From: an uncultured Lachnospiraceae bacterium
GTDB taxonomy: Bacteria > Bacillota_A > Clostridia > Lachnospirales > Lachnospiraceae
DNA: 15,781 nt
Direction: 5' to 3'
Assembly: GCA_910585855.1 (NCBI GenBank)
Contig: CAJUGZ010000069.1
Span: 1-15,781, forward strand
In this document: piece by piece, positions 6,453 to 15,600 of the stretch
Layout: the number at the start of each line of letters is the position of its first letter
How positions within the stretch are numbered: position 1 is the first letter of the stretch
Translations under genes and position numbers: made by a program
Notes under the pieces: generated by a model
Seen by the model: the letters and a program-made list of their open reading frames with translations, nothing else
Databases searched by the model: none
What the model was told of the DNA's origin: nothing

Positions 6453-8549
6453 ATGGGTTATCGGGGGGATGTTCCGTATAAAGATAACGAGGAATACCTT
6501 CAGGAGCAGATGATTGGTTTGAATCGGTTTCTTTTTGAACGACTTGCTTGTTATAGTGAGGAGCAGGCTGTGCTTTTGAGAGAAAAAATGGAAGAGAGGA
6601 TGCAGCAAAAAGAGCTTTGGAGAAAAAATAGTTATCAGAAGATATGGAAAGAGAATCAGGATCGGGTGGAACTTAGCTTGGAAATTGGCAGAACGTTATA
6701 TTTGGAGCGGATTGTAAGATATTTTGAGGAAAAGGAGTTTTTTCAGCAGGTATTTTTGCTTAGTTTTTTATGGGAAATGGATTATTGGTATCGGCAGTGT
6801 TTTGAAATTTTATTGGGACGGGAAGTAAAGGCTCTTACTTTAAGAGATTTTATAACGGTATTTTTTATTGATGCAGGGACAGAACATGTAGAAGCATTTT
6901 ATCGAATATCGGAAGATTTGGAAATTCTTAGGATTTTTTTTCCTGATTTTTCGGAAAGTGGGGATTTGTTTGGGCAGCCGATTCAGTGTGATGTTCGATT
7001 TTCGGACTATTTATTTGATACGGATTTTTTTTATTCGCAGGGAACAAGCCGTTTGGATGTTTCAGAACAGGACAAAGTGATCTTTGCAAGAGAAGAGGAA
7101 AAGAACCGTCTGCTTTTTACAATGGAGGAAGAAGTACCGATTTGTCTGCTCTATGGAGAGAAAGGAAGCGGAAAGAAGACATTGCTTGCAAAGACAGCAC
7201 AGGAGAAAGAGGAGAAGCTGCTGCTTTGCAGGCTGCGGGATAAGACAGAAGAGTCTCTTTCTGTGATTTATACTCGGCTTCGCTATGCACTGCGGGATGC
7301 GATTGTGCGGGGTTTTTTGCTGGTGTTAGAAGGGATGGAGCAATTTGAGGAGAAAAAATTAAGAGAGATTCTTTCTTTTCTTCGAAAGGAAATTTATCCC
7401 TATGTCAGAGGGCTTTATCTGTTGTATGATAGGGAAGATTGTACGATAGAAAAAGAGGAGTTGTATTTGATTTCGTTTCATCCTCTGACAGAGAAAGAAC
7501 GGCTTTTGGTATGGGAATATTATGCAAAGCTGCTGCCGCAGAATATAATGGTATCAAAAAAAGTAGTATTGAAAGAGTTTGCCAATCTGTTTGCGATAAC
7601 GCCGGGACAGATTTGGCAGGTATGGAAGGATGCCTGTCTGGAAGCAAAAGACAGTGAGGATGGAATCACAGAAAAAATATTGTATCAGGTCTGCTATACG
7701 CAGTTAGGACATCCGCTTGGAGAAAAGGCGGTTTTAGTAAAGTCTGAATTTACCATGCAGAATTTAAAAATGGAGGAAAGCGAGAAGAAAGTATTGTTTG
7801 ATATCTGTAATGGGATTCGCTGCAGAAATACGGTTATGAGAGAGTGGCAGTTTGAAAAGATAGTGCCCTATGGTGCAGGAATTACGGTTTTATTTGCCGG
7901 ACCGCCCGGAACGGGAAAAACAATGGCGGCACAGGTGATTGCAAATGAACTTCATATGGAATTATATAAGATTGATTTATCGCAGGTTATTGATAAATAT
8001 GTAGGAGAAACCGAAAAAAATATTCGCCGGATTTTCTCTCAGGCGAAAAAAAGTCATTCGATTTTATTTTTTGATGAGGGGGATTCTATTTTTCATAAAC
8101 GGTTAGAAGCGACTGGTTCAAATGAACGCTTTGCCAATATAGAATCTTCTCTGCTTTTGCAGTGTATAGAGGAGTATGACGGAGCGGTAATTTTAGCAAC
8201 GAATCATTTTAGTTCGATTGATCCGGCATTTATCCGAAGGTTTAAATATTATCTGCTGTTTCGGGAGCCAGATAAAAAAGTGCGTTACGAAATCTGGAGG
8301 GAGGTATTTCCAAAGGAAGCCCCTTTATCCGAAGAAGTGGATTTTCATGTTCTTGCTGATTTATTTGAATTGACCGGAGCAGAAATTAAAAATGTGGCAT
8401 TGACTGCCGCCTATCTGGCAGCAGCAAGAGAGGATGAAATTTTATTATTGGATATTTTAACGGCAGTAAAAAGAGAGATGTATAAAAATAATTTAATTTT
8501 AACTCGGGAAAAACTAAAAAGTCTGGGTTATCTTTATGATGAACTTTGA
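6453..8549 (+). CDS. eCIS-type AAA+ ATPase, paralog 2
   Basis: A 698-residue paralog of the ATPase at 2783. The C-terminal AAA+ module has Walker A GPPGTGKT (483-490), Walker B ILFFDEGD (residues 541-544 are DEGD, against DEAD in paralog 1), a sensor-1 Asn (N584 in LATNH) and FIRRF (593-597). The N-terminal half again carries a damaged P-loop, GEKGSGKK (235-242), with Lys where Ser/Thr should follow GK. The 18 bases coding PPGTGK are identical in the two genes, while the N-terminal halves are only distantly alike. The start has AAAGGGG 7 nt upstream. It is the first gene of unit 2 and is followed 15 bp later by the 846-residue protein. The same order as in unit 1, ATPase then putative cargo, suggests a dedicated loader for the downstream product (inference). 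Confidence 0.9.
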   Translation: MGYRGDVPYKDNEEYLQEQMIGLNRFLFERLACYSEEQAVLLREKMEERMQQKELWRKNSYQKIWKENQDRVELSLEIGRTLYLERIVRYFEEKEFFQQVFLLSFLWEMDYWYRQCFEILLGREVKALTLRDFITVFFIDAGTEHVEAFYRISEDLEILRIFFPDFSESGDLFGQPIQCDVRFSDYLFDTDFFYSQGTSRLDVSEQDKVIFAREEEKNRLLFTMEEEVPICLLYGEKGSGKKTLLAKTAQEKEEKLLLCRLRDKTEESLSVIYTRLRYALRDAIVRGFLLVLEGMEQFEEKKLREILSFLRKEIYPYVRGLYLLYDREDCTIEKEELYLISFHPLTEKERLLVWEYYAKLLPQNIMVSKKVVLKEFANLFAITPGQIWQVWKDACLEAKDSEDGITEKILYQVCYTQLGHPLGEKAVLVKSEFTMQNLKMEESEKKVLFDICNGIRCRNTVMREWQFEKIVPYGAGITVLFAGPPGTGKTMAAQVIANELHMELYKIDLSQVIDKYVGETEKNIRRIFSQAKKSHSILFFDEGDSIFHKRLEATGSNERFANIESSLLLQCIEEYDGAVILATNHFSSIDPAFIRRFKYYLLFREPDKKVRYEIWREVFPKEAPLSEEVDFHVLADLFELTGAEIKNVALTAAYLAAAREDEILLLDILTAVKREMYKNNLILTREKLKSLGYLYDEL

Positions 8550-8564
8550 CGGAAGGGAGAGGCG

Positions 8565-11105
8565 ATGGGAGAAAGTGAAAAGGTTGCTTATAATCCGCAG
8601 TTAAGAGGAAAACTTCAAGAAGCAGGAGAGGTTTACTTTAGTATCTATGTCCACAATGCAAAATCAAAATTAAAGACATCTGAGGATTGGAAGCAGGAGA
8701 GGAAGGATTTTTATGAACATTATAAAGAGGTAATAGAAGAAGCCATTTCCTATTATTATAAAAATGATAAATGGCAGTTTGGCAGTTTTGGAATGGTATT
8801 TGCCTCTTTTATGCTGAATTCCTATATTCAGGATAATAACTTGAATTATAATTTGACAACAGGAGAATCACGGGAAGAAAGGGAGAGAGTACTAGAAGAA
8901 AAGGGAGATAGTAAAACAGTAAAAGCGATAAAAAGAAGAAAACAGATAGCAAATGAGTTTGGAGAAGAATTGACACAAAAAAGTAAAGCAGCTCTTAGTA
9001 ATAGTTCGCAATCGGATCAAAAGTATGATTTGCCGGAGGAAAACAGACAGAAATTAGTTCATGATAATCAAGAGGAGGATCATCTGAATGATGCACAGAT
9101 GAAAGGACTGCATGATATTTCCGGCTGGCTCTACCGCAATGTAGATCATACAGGAATTTTAGGAAATTCTGCATATGATTTTGTAAATCTTTTTGTAAAA
9201 AAACAGCCTGCCCGTTTAAAATTGCTGGCTTATTATCTAGTAGAGAAAAAAAGGAGAAAAACACCCAATATTATGGATGTTTATGAATCGCAGACTTCTT
9301 ATGTACCAAATTTAAAAGAATTTAAGAATCAGATGATTGCAACAAAATTTAAATTTTGGAAACGGATTGATGGTTCTTATATTTATTGGGATAAATTAGG
9401 AGAAAGTATGCGGATTGCTTTAAATGCACAGGGAATGGTAGCAAAACTTGCCAGTCTTGCCGAAATGGAACAAGTAGAAAGTCAGTCTGATACAGCAGAA
9501 CAGGGCACACCAGAGGAAGCAGCACCACTTTCTGCAAAAGAGCAGCAAAGAAAAGAAGTAGCCAAAATCAGAAGGACTTATTATGCAAAAGTAGTTCGCT
9601 GTGGATTTGAATTAACAGATTTGCTTCAAAAAAAGGAAGAGGAAGAAGAGAAAGAAAAAAAGGAAGAATTAAGTAAGCAGATTCAGGATAAGCAAGCCGA
9701 AATTAAAAATTGTTATATCAATATGCGGGAAGCAGACAAAAAGCTGGTTGAGTTTGGAAAGGAAGACAATGCAGGCGAAGCAGAAATTCATGGAGAGCAA
9801 AGAATCAGCGCAGATAATACCAAAACTACCAAGGCAGCCGGTTATATTGGAATGGGTGCAACAGCCGTGGACTTTGCAGCAAAAGGATTTCAGCATTTCT
9901 CAAAGGTAGAAATGATTGGATGGGGGATTGCTCAGGCAGATGTAACGATTTTAAATAAAATTTCAACGGTATTAAGCAGTGCATCACTGTTGACCTCCTT
10001 TATTTCCACAGTTGTTACAGTTTGTGATTGGATGAATCACAGTGATCGGATGTCTGCTTCAGAATGTCTGGCAAAGACAGCAGATTTATTTGCTTCTTTG
10101 GCTTCTGCTGCAGAGAGTGGACACAGGATTGCTATGGCAGCAAAAGAATGGAGTACAATGGCGAATTTTACATTGGGTGCTACTTTAGAAGCAAATGCAA
10201 CTTCTATGGGAGTGGTCAGTGCTGTTACAGGCGGAATTACTGCAGGAGTCGGGGCAACAAAAGCAGGAATCGGGTTGTACCGAGTGGCAAAAGTAAAGAG
10301 TACAGAAGAAAAATTAAAAGAACAGCGGGCAAATATGACAGAAAAGGACGCTGATACTGCAGAGGCAATTTTAGGTCTTCAGAAACGGATCGCAGCAGCA
10401 CAGGCAACAGCAGGGGCTTTTCAGGCAGCAGCTGGTGTATTTCATATGGCAGGAGGAATTTTAAACGCTGCAGGAGTGACCTTAATGGTTGGAACAATGG
10501 TATCCATGGCAGGAACAGTAATTGGTCTTGCCGGAAGTTTTGTAAAGTTTATGTTAAATAAATCAAATATAAATCATACCATTGATACTTATTTGCAGGT
10601 AGAAAAATATTTGACACCAATCAAAGAAAGAATTCAGGAGAGGTATAACGATTTAAAAACACAAAGAGAGGCTCGTTCTAAAGAAAAATTAAGACTGCTG
10701 CAGGAAAATAAAAAGAGCGGCACAAAATTATCTGCAAAAGAAGAAAAACCAGAGCCAGAGTCAGAAGAAGAAAAAACTTTAAAGGCACAGATAAAAGGAA
10801 TAAGTAATAGTTCTTTACGGGAACAGATTCGAGTACAGGCAGCGGCAATGGCAGGTTTTCCAAATAAAAATGGGTTTTATCAATATATTGTTGAAGGGTA
10901 TGCTCAGTTTTTATATAATAAAGTATTTTATGAAAATGGAGAATTGATTCTTGCTGATAGTGATGAGGCAAAAAATCCAGATGCTCAGCGGAAACTTTAT
11001 ATCAGAATGTTACATAACTCTGGATTAAAGCCAGTTTATCCAGTAAAAAGGACGGATAAGCCAAAGCCTTCTTTACAAAATATAGTAAGGAAGTTGAGAA
11101 TATAG
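8565..11105 (+). CDS. Large protein with Ala/Gly-rich hydrophobic core; eCIS cargo candidate
   Basis: I do not recognise a named family in this 846-residue protein. Residues 1-345 are mostly polar and rich in Lys/Glu. A Glu/Lys-rich run (356-368) lies in a predicted coiled coil of about 345-400. Residues 424-664 are strongly Ala/Gly-rich and hydrophobic with little charge, including glycine-zipper-like stretches such as VTGGITAGVGATKAGIG (about 553-570) and AGGILNAAGVTLMVG. The region after 665 is charged and again helical. There is no signal peptide and no HEXXH motif, so it is not a DUF4157 protein. A soluble protein with a buried, membrane-active helical core is typical of pore-forming or translocated toxins, and its place right behind an eCIS-type ATPase supports a cargo role; both points are inference. 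The start has GGGAG shortly upstream, 15 bp after the ATPase stop. The palindromic element at 11110 follows its stop directly. Confidence 0.7.
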   Translation: MGESEKVAYNPQLRGKLQEAGEVYFSIYVHNAKSKLKTSEDWKQERKDFYEHYKEVIEEAISYYYKNDKWQFGSFGMVFASFMLNSYIQDNNLNYNLTTGESREERERVLEEKGDSKTVKAIKRRKQIANEFGEELTQKSKAALSNSSQSDQKYDLPEENRQKLVHDNQEEDHLNDAQMKGLHDISGWLYRNVDHTGILGNSAYDFVNLFVKKQPARLKLLAYYLVEKKRRKTPNIMDVYESQTSYVPNLKEFKNQMIATKFKFWKRIDGSYIYWDKLGESMRIALNAQGMVAKLASLAEMEQVESQSDTAEQGTPEEAAPLSAKEQQRKEVAKIRRTYYAKVVRCGFELTDLLQKKEEEEEKEKKEELSKQIQDKQAEIKNCYINMREADKKLVEFGKEDNAGEAEIHGEQRISADNTKTTKAAGYIGMGATAVDFAAKGFQHFSKVEMIGWGIAQADVTILNKISTVLSSASLLTSFISTVVTVCDWMNHSDRMSASECLAKTADLFASLASAAESGHRIAMAAKEWSTMANFTLGATLEANATSMGVVSAVTGGITAGVGATKAGIGLYRVAKVKSTEEKLKEQRANMTEKDADTAEAILGLQKRIAAAQATAGAFQAAAGVFHMAGGILNAAGVTLMVGTMVSMAGTVIGLAGSFVKFMLNKSNINHTIDTYLQVEKYLTPIKERIQERYNDLKTQREARSKEKLRLLQENKKSGTKLSAKEEKPEPESEEEKTLKAQIKGISNSSLREQIRVQAAAMAGFPNKNGFYQYIVEGYAQFLYNKVFYENGELILADSDEAKNPDAQRKLYIRMLHNSGLKPVYPVKRTDKPKPSLQNIVRKLRI

Positions 11106-11109
11106 AAGA

Positions 11110-11270
11110 GAGGACGCTAGAGGCGGTTGGCTCATTTTCTTTTTTTGCACACACTGCATGGAAGCAGCATGTGCAAAAAATTCTAGGTGTTTCTGCAGAA
11201 GTTTAAGACTTTCTAACCGTTCTCCGAAGTCGCAGACAAAGGAAACGAGCCAACCGCCTCTGGCGTCCTC
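11110..11270. repeat. Long palindromic element C between units 2 and 3
   Basis: This is the most complete copy of the repeat family. The outer arms 11110-11133 and 11247-11270 pair over 24 nt with a single G.T wobble, and about five more pairs continue inward (TTTTC with GGAAA). Between them lie the terminator-like hairpin at 11141-11180, the AGAAG...CTTTCT core (about 11197-11214) and CCGAAGTCGCAGAC (11224-11237). The segment 11164-11264 repeats at the window start (1-101). It lies 4 bp after a stop codon and has no coding potential. It resembles a MITE-like or structured-RNA element; no transposase is present. Confidence 0.85.
11141..11180. terminator. Terminator-like hairpin inside element C
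   Basis: TTTTTTGCACA (11141-11151) pairs with TGTGCAAAAAA (11170-11180), and CTGC/GCAG (11154-11157 with 11164-11167) pairs inside around the loop ATGGAA, with a 2x2 mismatch between. U-runs occur on both strands, so it could stop transcription from unit 2 and also from the opposite direction. Confidence 0.5.
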
Positions 11271-11328
11271 CCCTTTGAAAAATTACTTGTCTTATGGAAG
11301 CTGGGCTATTTTTTTTAATTGTAAAGTG

Positions 11329-11337
11329 TGGTAAAAT
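11329..11337 (+). promoter_or_regulatory. Extended -10 promoter of unit 3
   Basis: TGGTAAAAT is an extended -10 element (TG, one base, then TAAAAT at 11332-11337). No good -35 box is seen, as is common for this class. The expected transcript start is near 11344, which lies upstream of the chosen start codon at 11368 but past the alternative ATG at 11341. Confidence 0.45.
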
Positions 11338-11367
11338 AGAATGGAGAAAAAGAAAGAGAGGAAAAGA

Positions 11368-11889
11368 ATGAATGAATTAGAGGTATTAAAAAAATTGCAG
11401 GCAGAATTTGAACGGTATCAAGTACCTTGTATTTTAAGAAAGCCCGAAGAAGATTTAAAAGTAAATATTCCAATTTTGACAACACTGCACCGACCGATGG
11501 GAAGATCGCAGGAGGAAGTAATGGGAGAATACTATTTTTTCCCGATTTCGGTGAAAGAAAGTGAAGGATATTATTTTACAATTATGCTGACAATATCAGA
11601 AGAATTGACAGAAGAACTTTATACTGTATTTTCGGCTGTCAGTTCGATTCTTAATTTTTATCTTCCGTTTGGTGCATTTGTATTAAATCGACAGACACAG
11701 ATACTTGCTTTTAAGCATACTGTAATTATTCCTGCTGTTTATGAGAATGAAGAGGCATATAAACTGGCCGATAAGGGAGTCGGAGGAGCTTTGGATGTTG
11801 TGGATCGCTATATTGATATTTTAGAAGATATAGAAAAGGGAAAGGCAACATTTCAGGATTTTCTTGAGATTATGTCAGAATTAAGCTGA
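11368..11889 (+). CDS. Small YbjN / type III chaperone-like protein
   Basis: A 173-residue soluble acidic protein with no signal peptide. I recognise no sequence family with certainty. The middle, N-x-x-LPFGAFVLNRQTQILAFKHTVIIP (N96, then LPFG at 99-102), followed by a helical tail ending in EKGKATFQDF, has the beta-strand then helix pattern of YbjN and CesT-type secretion chaperones. That resemblance is weak and judged by eye. If real, it would suggest binding of a secreted protein in the cytoplasm. I prefer the start at 11368, which has GAGAGGA 6 nt upstream; the ATG at 11341 has no clear ribosome binding site and lies at or before the predicted transcript start. It is the first gene of unit 3, 38 bp before the methyltransferase gene. 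Confidence 0.6.
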   Translation: MNELEVLKKLQAEFERYQVPCILRKPEEDLKVNIPILTTLHRPMGRSQEEVMGEYYFFPISVKESEGYYFTIMLTISEELTEELYTVFSAVSSILNFYLPFGAFVLNRQTQILAFKHTVIIPAVYENEEAYKLADKGVGGALDVVDRYIDILEDIEKGKATFQDFLEIMSELS

Positions 11890-11927
11890 CGAAAGGATTA
11901 GTAATTGGGTAATAAAGGAGAAAAAGG

Positions 11928-12653
11928 ATGAATCAACAGGAATACCAGAAACAAATTATAGAGTTTTATTCGAATGTAAAGGAGGTGTGGCCAAATGATG
12001 ATAAATGGCATGTCTATACTCATACAACTATTTCTGACTTTGTAAAGCGGCATATTGAGAAAATAGAAGGGTTTGAAAAGCTGAAAATATTGAACTGTGG
12101 TTCTGGCGGAATGACATATGGACTTACTTGTGATATGTATCATATGGATATTGTAGAAAATAAAATCTGTCATTTTCCACATTGGAAAGTGGCGAGTGCA
12201 GAACAAATTCCATTTTTAGATGAGGAGTTTGATATTGTAATCTGTGTTGGAACAGTGATTAATTACTGTGACGCCGCATCGGTTATAAAGGAATTGGCAA
12301 GAGTTCTAAAAAAAGGCGGTATTCTATATTTGGAATTTGAAGCAAGTGGAAGCGTTGAGTATATTTTTTCAAAATCTTATTTTAAAGATAAGGGCTTGGT
12401 AAAATCAAAGTATTTTGGCAAAGAGCATATTTTTTGGCTTTATTCTTATCGCTATATCAGAAAATTGTTAAGGGCATATAAAATTGAAATTACAGAAAAA
12501 CAATATATGCATATTTTAAGTACATTTGTCTATCGTTTGATTCCGATAGAGAATTTTGCGGGGAGGTTTGGTATATTTGATAAGTATCTGCAAAATAGTA
12601 CTTTAAAAAAACATGCGGCTAATATTGTATTTGAAGCAGTAAAAGAAGGGTAA
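11928..12653 (+). CDS. Class I SAM-dependent methyltransferase
   Basis: A 241-residue cytoplasmic enzyme with the layout of the Methyltransf_11 group. Motif I is ILNCGSGG (54-61), where the usual first acidic residue is Asn. An acidic residue ends the second strand (MDIVENK). Asp in DEEFDIVICVG (98-108) marks motif IV, and ELARVLKKGGILYLE is the classic post-motif helix and strand. The C-terminal third is Lys/Tyr-rich and may bind the acceptor, which cannot be named; small molecules, quinones, lipids or proteins are all possible. The start has AAGGAG about 8 nt upstream. It sits between the chaperone-like gene and the large transporter fusion, with only 9 bp to the latter, so the three genes probably share one transcript. 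Confidence 0.85.
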   Translation: MNQQEYQKQIIEFYSNVKEVWPNDDKWHVYTHTTISDFVKRHIEKIEGFEKLKILNCGSGGMTYGLTCDMYHMDIVENKICHFPHWKVASAEQIPFLDEEFDIVICVGTVINYCDAASVIKELARVLKKGGILYLEFEASGSVEYIFSKSYFKDKGLVKSKYFGKEHIFWLYSYRYIRKLLRAYKIEITEKQYMHILSTFVYRLIPIENFAGRFGIFDKYLQNSTLKKHAANIVFEAVKEG

Positions 12654-12662
12654 AGGGTATTT

Positions 12663-15600
12663 ATGAAACATACATATAGGAAAAATGTATATGTAAAGCA
12701 GATTCGATTGGTTCTGGTTTTATTATGCTGTATTGTGCTTGCCGTAAATGCAGGTTTTTTGGCAAAAACCAATATTATAAAGAATCAGGAAACCTTTCAT
12801 TGTCCCTCCTATATGCTGATAGGAGAGAATAAAAATCGATATATTATTAATAATTCTACAACACAGATTTTGGTATTAGATCAGGATAACCGTTATCTTT
12901 TTCAGATTGATGGTGGGAGTACGAGGCAGAAAGCTTTTAATTTTGCCAATAATATTGCGGTAGATTCGGAAGGAAATATTTATGTAACAGATGTTTCGTT
13001 TAATGATAATTATGACAGAGATAAAAAAGTAAAACTATTAAAATATAATGCAAAAGGAAAGTTAGACTCTATTTTATATGAATATGAGTATACAAAGGAA
13101 GAGGAATTGACAATTCATTCTGCATTTATGAGTGTATCTTTTTATAATAGCCGATTTTATTTTGCACAAAGAGAAAAAGACAGTATTGCGGTCTATTCGA
13201 TTGCAGTAGATGGTTCAGAACAGATGCCGACAGAAGAAAGGCGTATCGAATATGCCAATGCACAGCTTTTAGTAGCTTCGATTGCGATTGTTCCAGAAAA
13301 GGATTTGCTTTATTTTGTAGATAAAAAAGGAGATATTTATTTTGCAGACAATCACACCGATGAGATTTTGCTTGTCTATGACGGAGGAAACTATCATCCT
13401 GACTATCAGTTCTATGATGTGCCAAATGATATTGCTGTTACAGAGGATGGAAACTATTTGTACTATACTGATATTGGGCTAAGGCAGATATGGGGAATTT
13501 CTTTGGAAACAGGAGAAAGGTTTTTGATCTATCAGCCGGAAGAAGGAACATTGGACGAACAGCCGATTTTTTATCGGTTAAGTTTGGTAGAGGGAAACAG
13601 CCAGCAGGTTTCTTTCTGTGATTCAAACGGAAATGATATCTATATCTATAATTCAGAAGGAATAAAGATCTTTCAGGAAAACCATTTTGTATATAGCAGA
13701 GAAGTTTTTATAAAATATATTGCACTTTTACTTTTAGGTTTATTTGTAATTAAAAATATAATTGACAAATTAAAGGAAATTGTATTAAAAACTATGGCAG
13801 GAAGCAATGCCGAACGCTTTAAAACAAATCTGCTGGTATTGGTTGCGGTAATAACCGTATTTATTACAACGGCATCCTATGTGATATCAAATTTAAATGC
13901 CCGTTATACCGAAAATGTGCTGCAAAGCCTGTATTCTATGTCTAGGCTTACGGCAGATATGATCAATGGCGATTTATTAGAAACGATTTTAGAACCAGAT
14001 GATTACTTAAATGAAGATTATATGGCAATTCGAAGCCAAATACAGAGTGCATTTGAAAAGTCCTATATTAATTCTTATGAGTTTACAAGTGAATCAGACA
14101 GTACGCTTTACTGTGTTTTATATCGGATGCAGAATCATGTGGTCTATTATACAATGCATTTAAGCGATGATTCCGGTGTAGTTTATCCTGATACAATGAC
14201 ATTTGAAGAGTCGGACTATAAGTATATCGAGGATACCGGAGAAACCATTATTTTTAGTGAGATTTCTACCGGAGAAGGAGAATGGATGTATGCATCTGCA
14301 CCGGTCTATAATTCAAAAGGAGAAATGATTGCAGTTTGTGAAGTCGGAAGAAACCGGACTTCCTATAATCAGGCAAATCAAAATATGCTGATTGAATTGG
14401 CAATTAAAGTAACTTCTTTGGCAGTAATTGTCTTTTTATTTATGTCGGAAGTAATTGCTTTAATTTCTGTATTTGAAAAAAAAGGAAAAGAACAAAAAAG
14501 GGAAGAAAACAGTGTAGAATTTGTAAGAACATTTGCATTTATAATGTATATGGCAGATAATTTTACCTGTGTACTGATTCCTCTGATGTCAGAGGCTTTA
14601 TATGATCCTTCTCTGCCGATTGCAGAAAATATTGCGATTGCGCTGCCTTCTGGTGCACAGTCTTTTGCAGCAGCAATTACAGGATTTGTGATTGCAGGCG
14701 TTATGAAAAAAATCGGAAACCGAAAATCCTTTTTATGTGGAATCATATTTCATATGGTTGGACTGCTGCTTTGTGGATTATCCGGTAATTTATATTTCTT
14801 TACAATATCCATGTTTATTGTTGGAATTGGAATGGGTATTAATGTAGTTTGTCTAAGTACCTATGTAATTTCTAGAGAAAGTGAAGAAGACTCATTAAAA
14901 GGCTTTTCTCTAATTACAACCGGCACTTTTGCAGGAACAAACTGCGGAATTATTATCGGAACTTTAATTACAGAACAGTATGGTTATTCTACAATATTCT
15001 TTATTTCAGCATTGATGGCAGGACTGCTTCTTTTGTTTGTATGGATGATTTATAAAAAAGATACAGTGATAGCTGAGAAAGAAAAAGAAACAAAGAAAAT
15101 TAATTTATGGGCATTTCTGCGTAATCGATTGACATGGGGTTACTTTTTATTTGCTATGCTGCCTTATTATATTTTTGCTTCCTTTGTTTACTACTTTATG
15201 CCGCTTTATGCTGAGCAGGAAGGGGTATCAGAGGCAAATATTGGTGTTATTACTTTGGTTTATGGAGTGATGACAGCATATCTGACTTCTTTAACAATGG
15301 AGAAAATTACAAAACGGGTGGGGTCAAGATTTGCAATTATGATAGCATCATTGGTTACGATAGCATCACTGGTTTTGTTTATCTTTAAACCTTCGGTTTC
15401 AACGATTATTTTGGTGGTACTGGTAATGGGAATTGCGGATAGTTTCGGGTATTCTGCTCTATCTTCCTATTTTTCAGAAATACCGGCAGTTAAACAGTAT
15501 GGGGAGGAAAACGCACTTGGAATCAGCGGGGTAGTTGAGGGAGTTTCTTCTACAATCGCACCTTTTATTTTTGCTACTGCACTTTTGGCAGGGATACAGA

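Noticed and set aside
8565..11105. DUF4157 protein or polymorphic toxin with a known C-terminal nuclease
   Set aside because: No HEXXH motif and no nuclease, deaminase or ADP-ribosyltransferase signature is visible; the conserved-looking part is the hydrophobic core.
615..11105. Type VI secretion system or prophage tail locus
   Set aside because: No sheath, tube, baseplate, TssJLM or phage packaging gene is present. DUF4280, a DUF4157 protein and AAA+ ATPases together point to an eCIS, though the structural genes are not seen.
11110..11270. Integron attC site or insertion sequence
   Set aside because: The palindrome and its place between gene cassettes suggested attC, but the core sites (GTTRRRY and RYYYAAC) are not present in the right places and no integrase or transposase is coded in the window.
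11341..11367. ATG at 11341 as start of the chaperone-like gene
   Set aside because: It lies at or before the transcript start expected from the extended -10 element and has no clear ribosome binding site; 11368 has one.
1855..14746. Open reading frames on the minus strand and short + strand frames inside the large genes (for example 7084-7266, 7439-7657, 10064-10354)
   Set aside because: They lie wholly or almost wholly within well-supported genes, lack ribosome binding sites, and translate to biased sequences with no recognisable motif, as expected of shadow frames.
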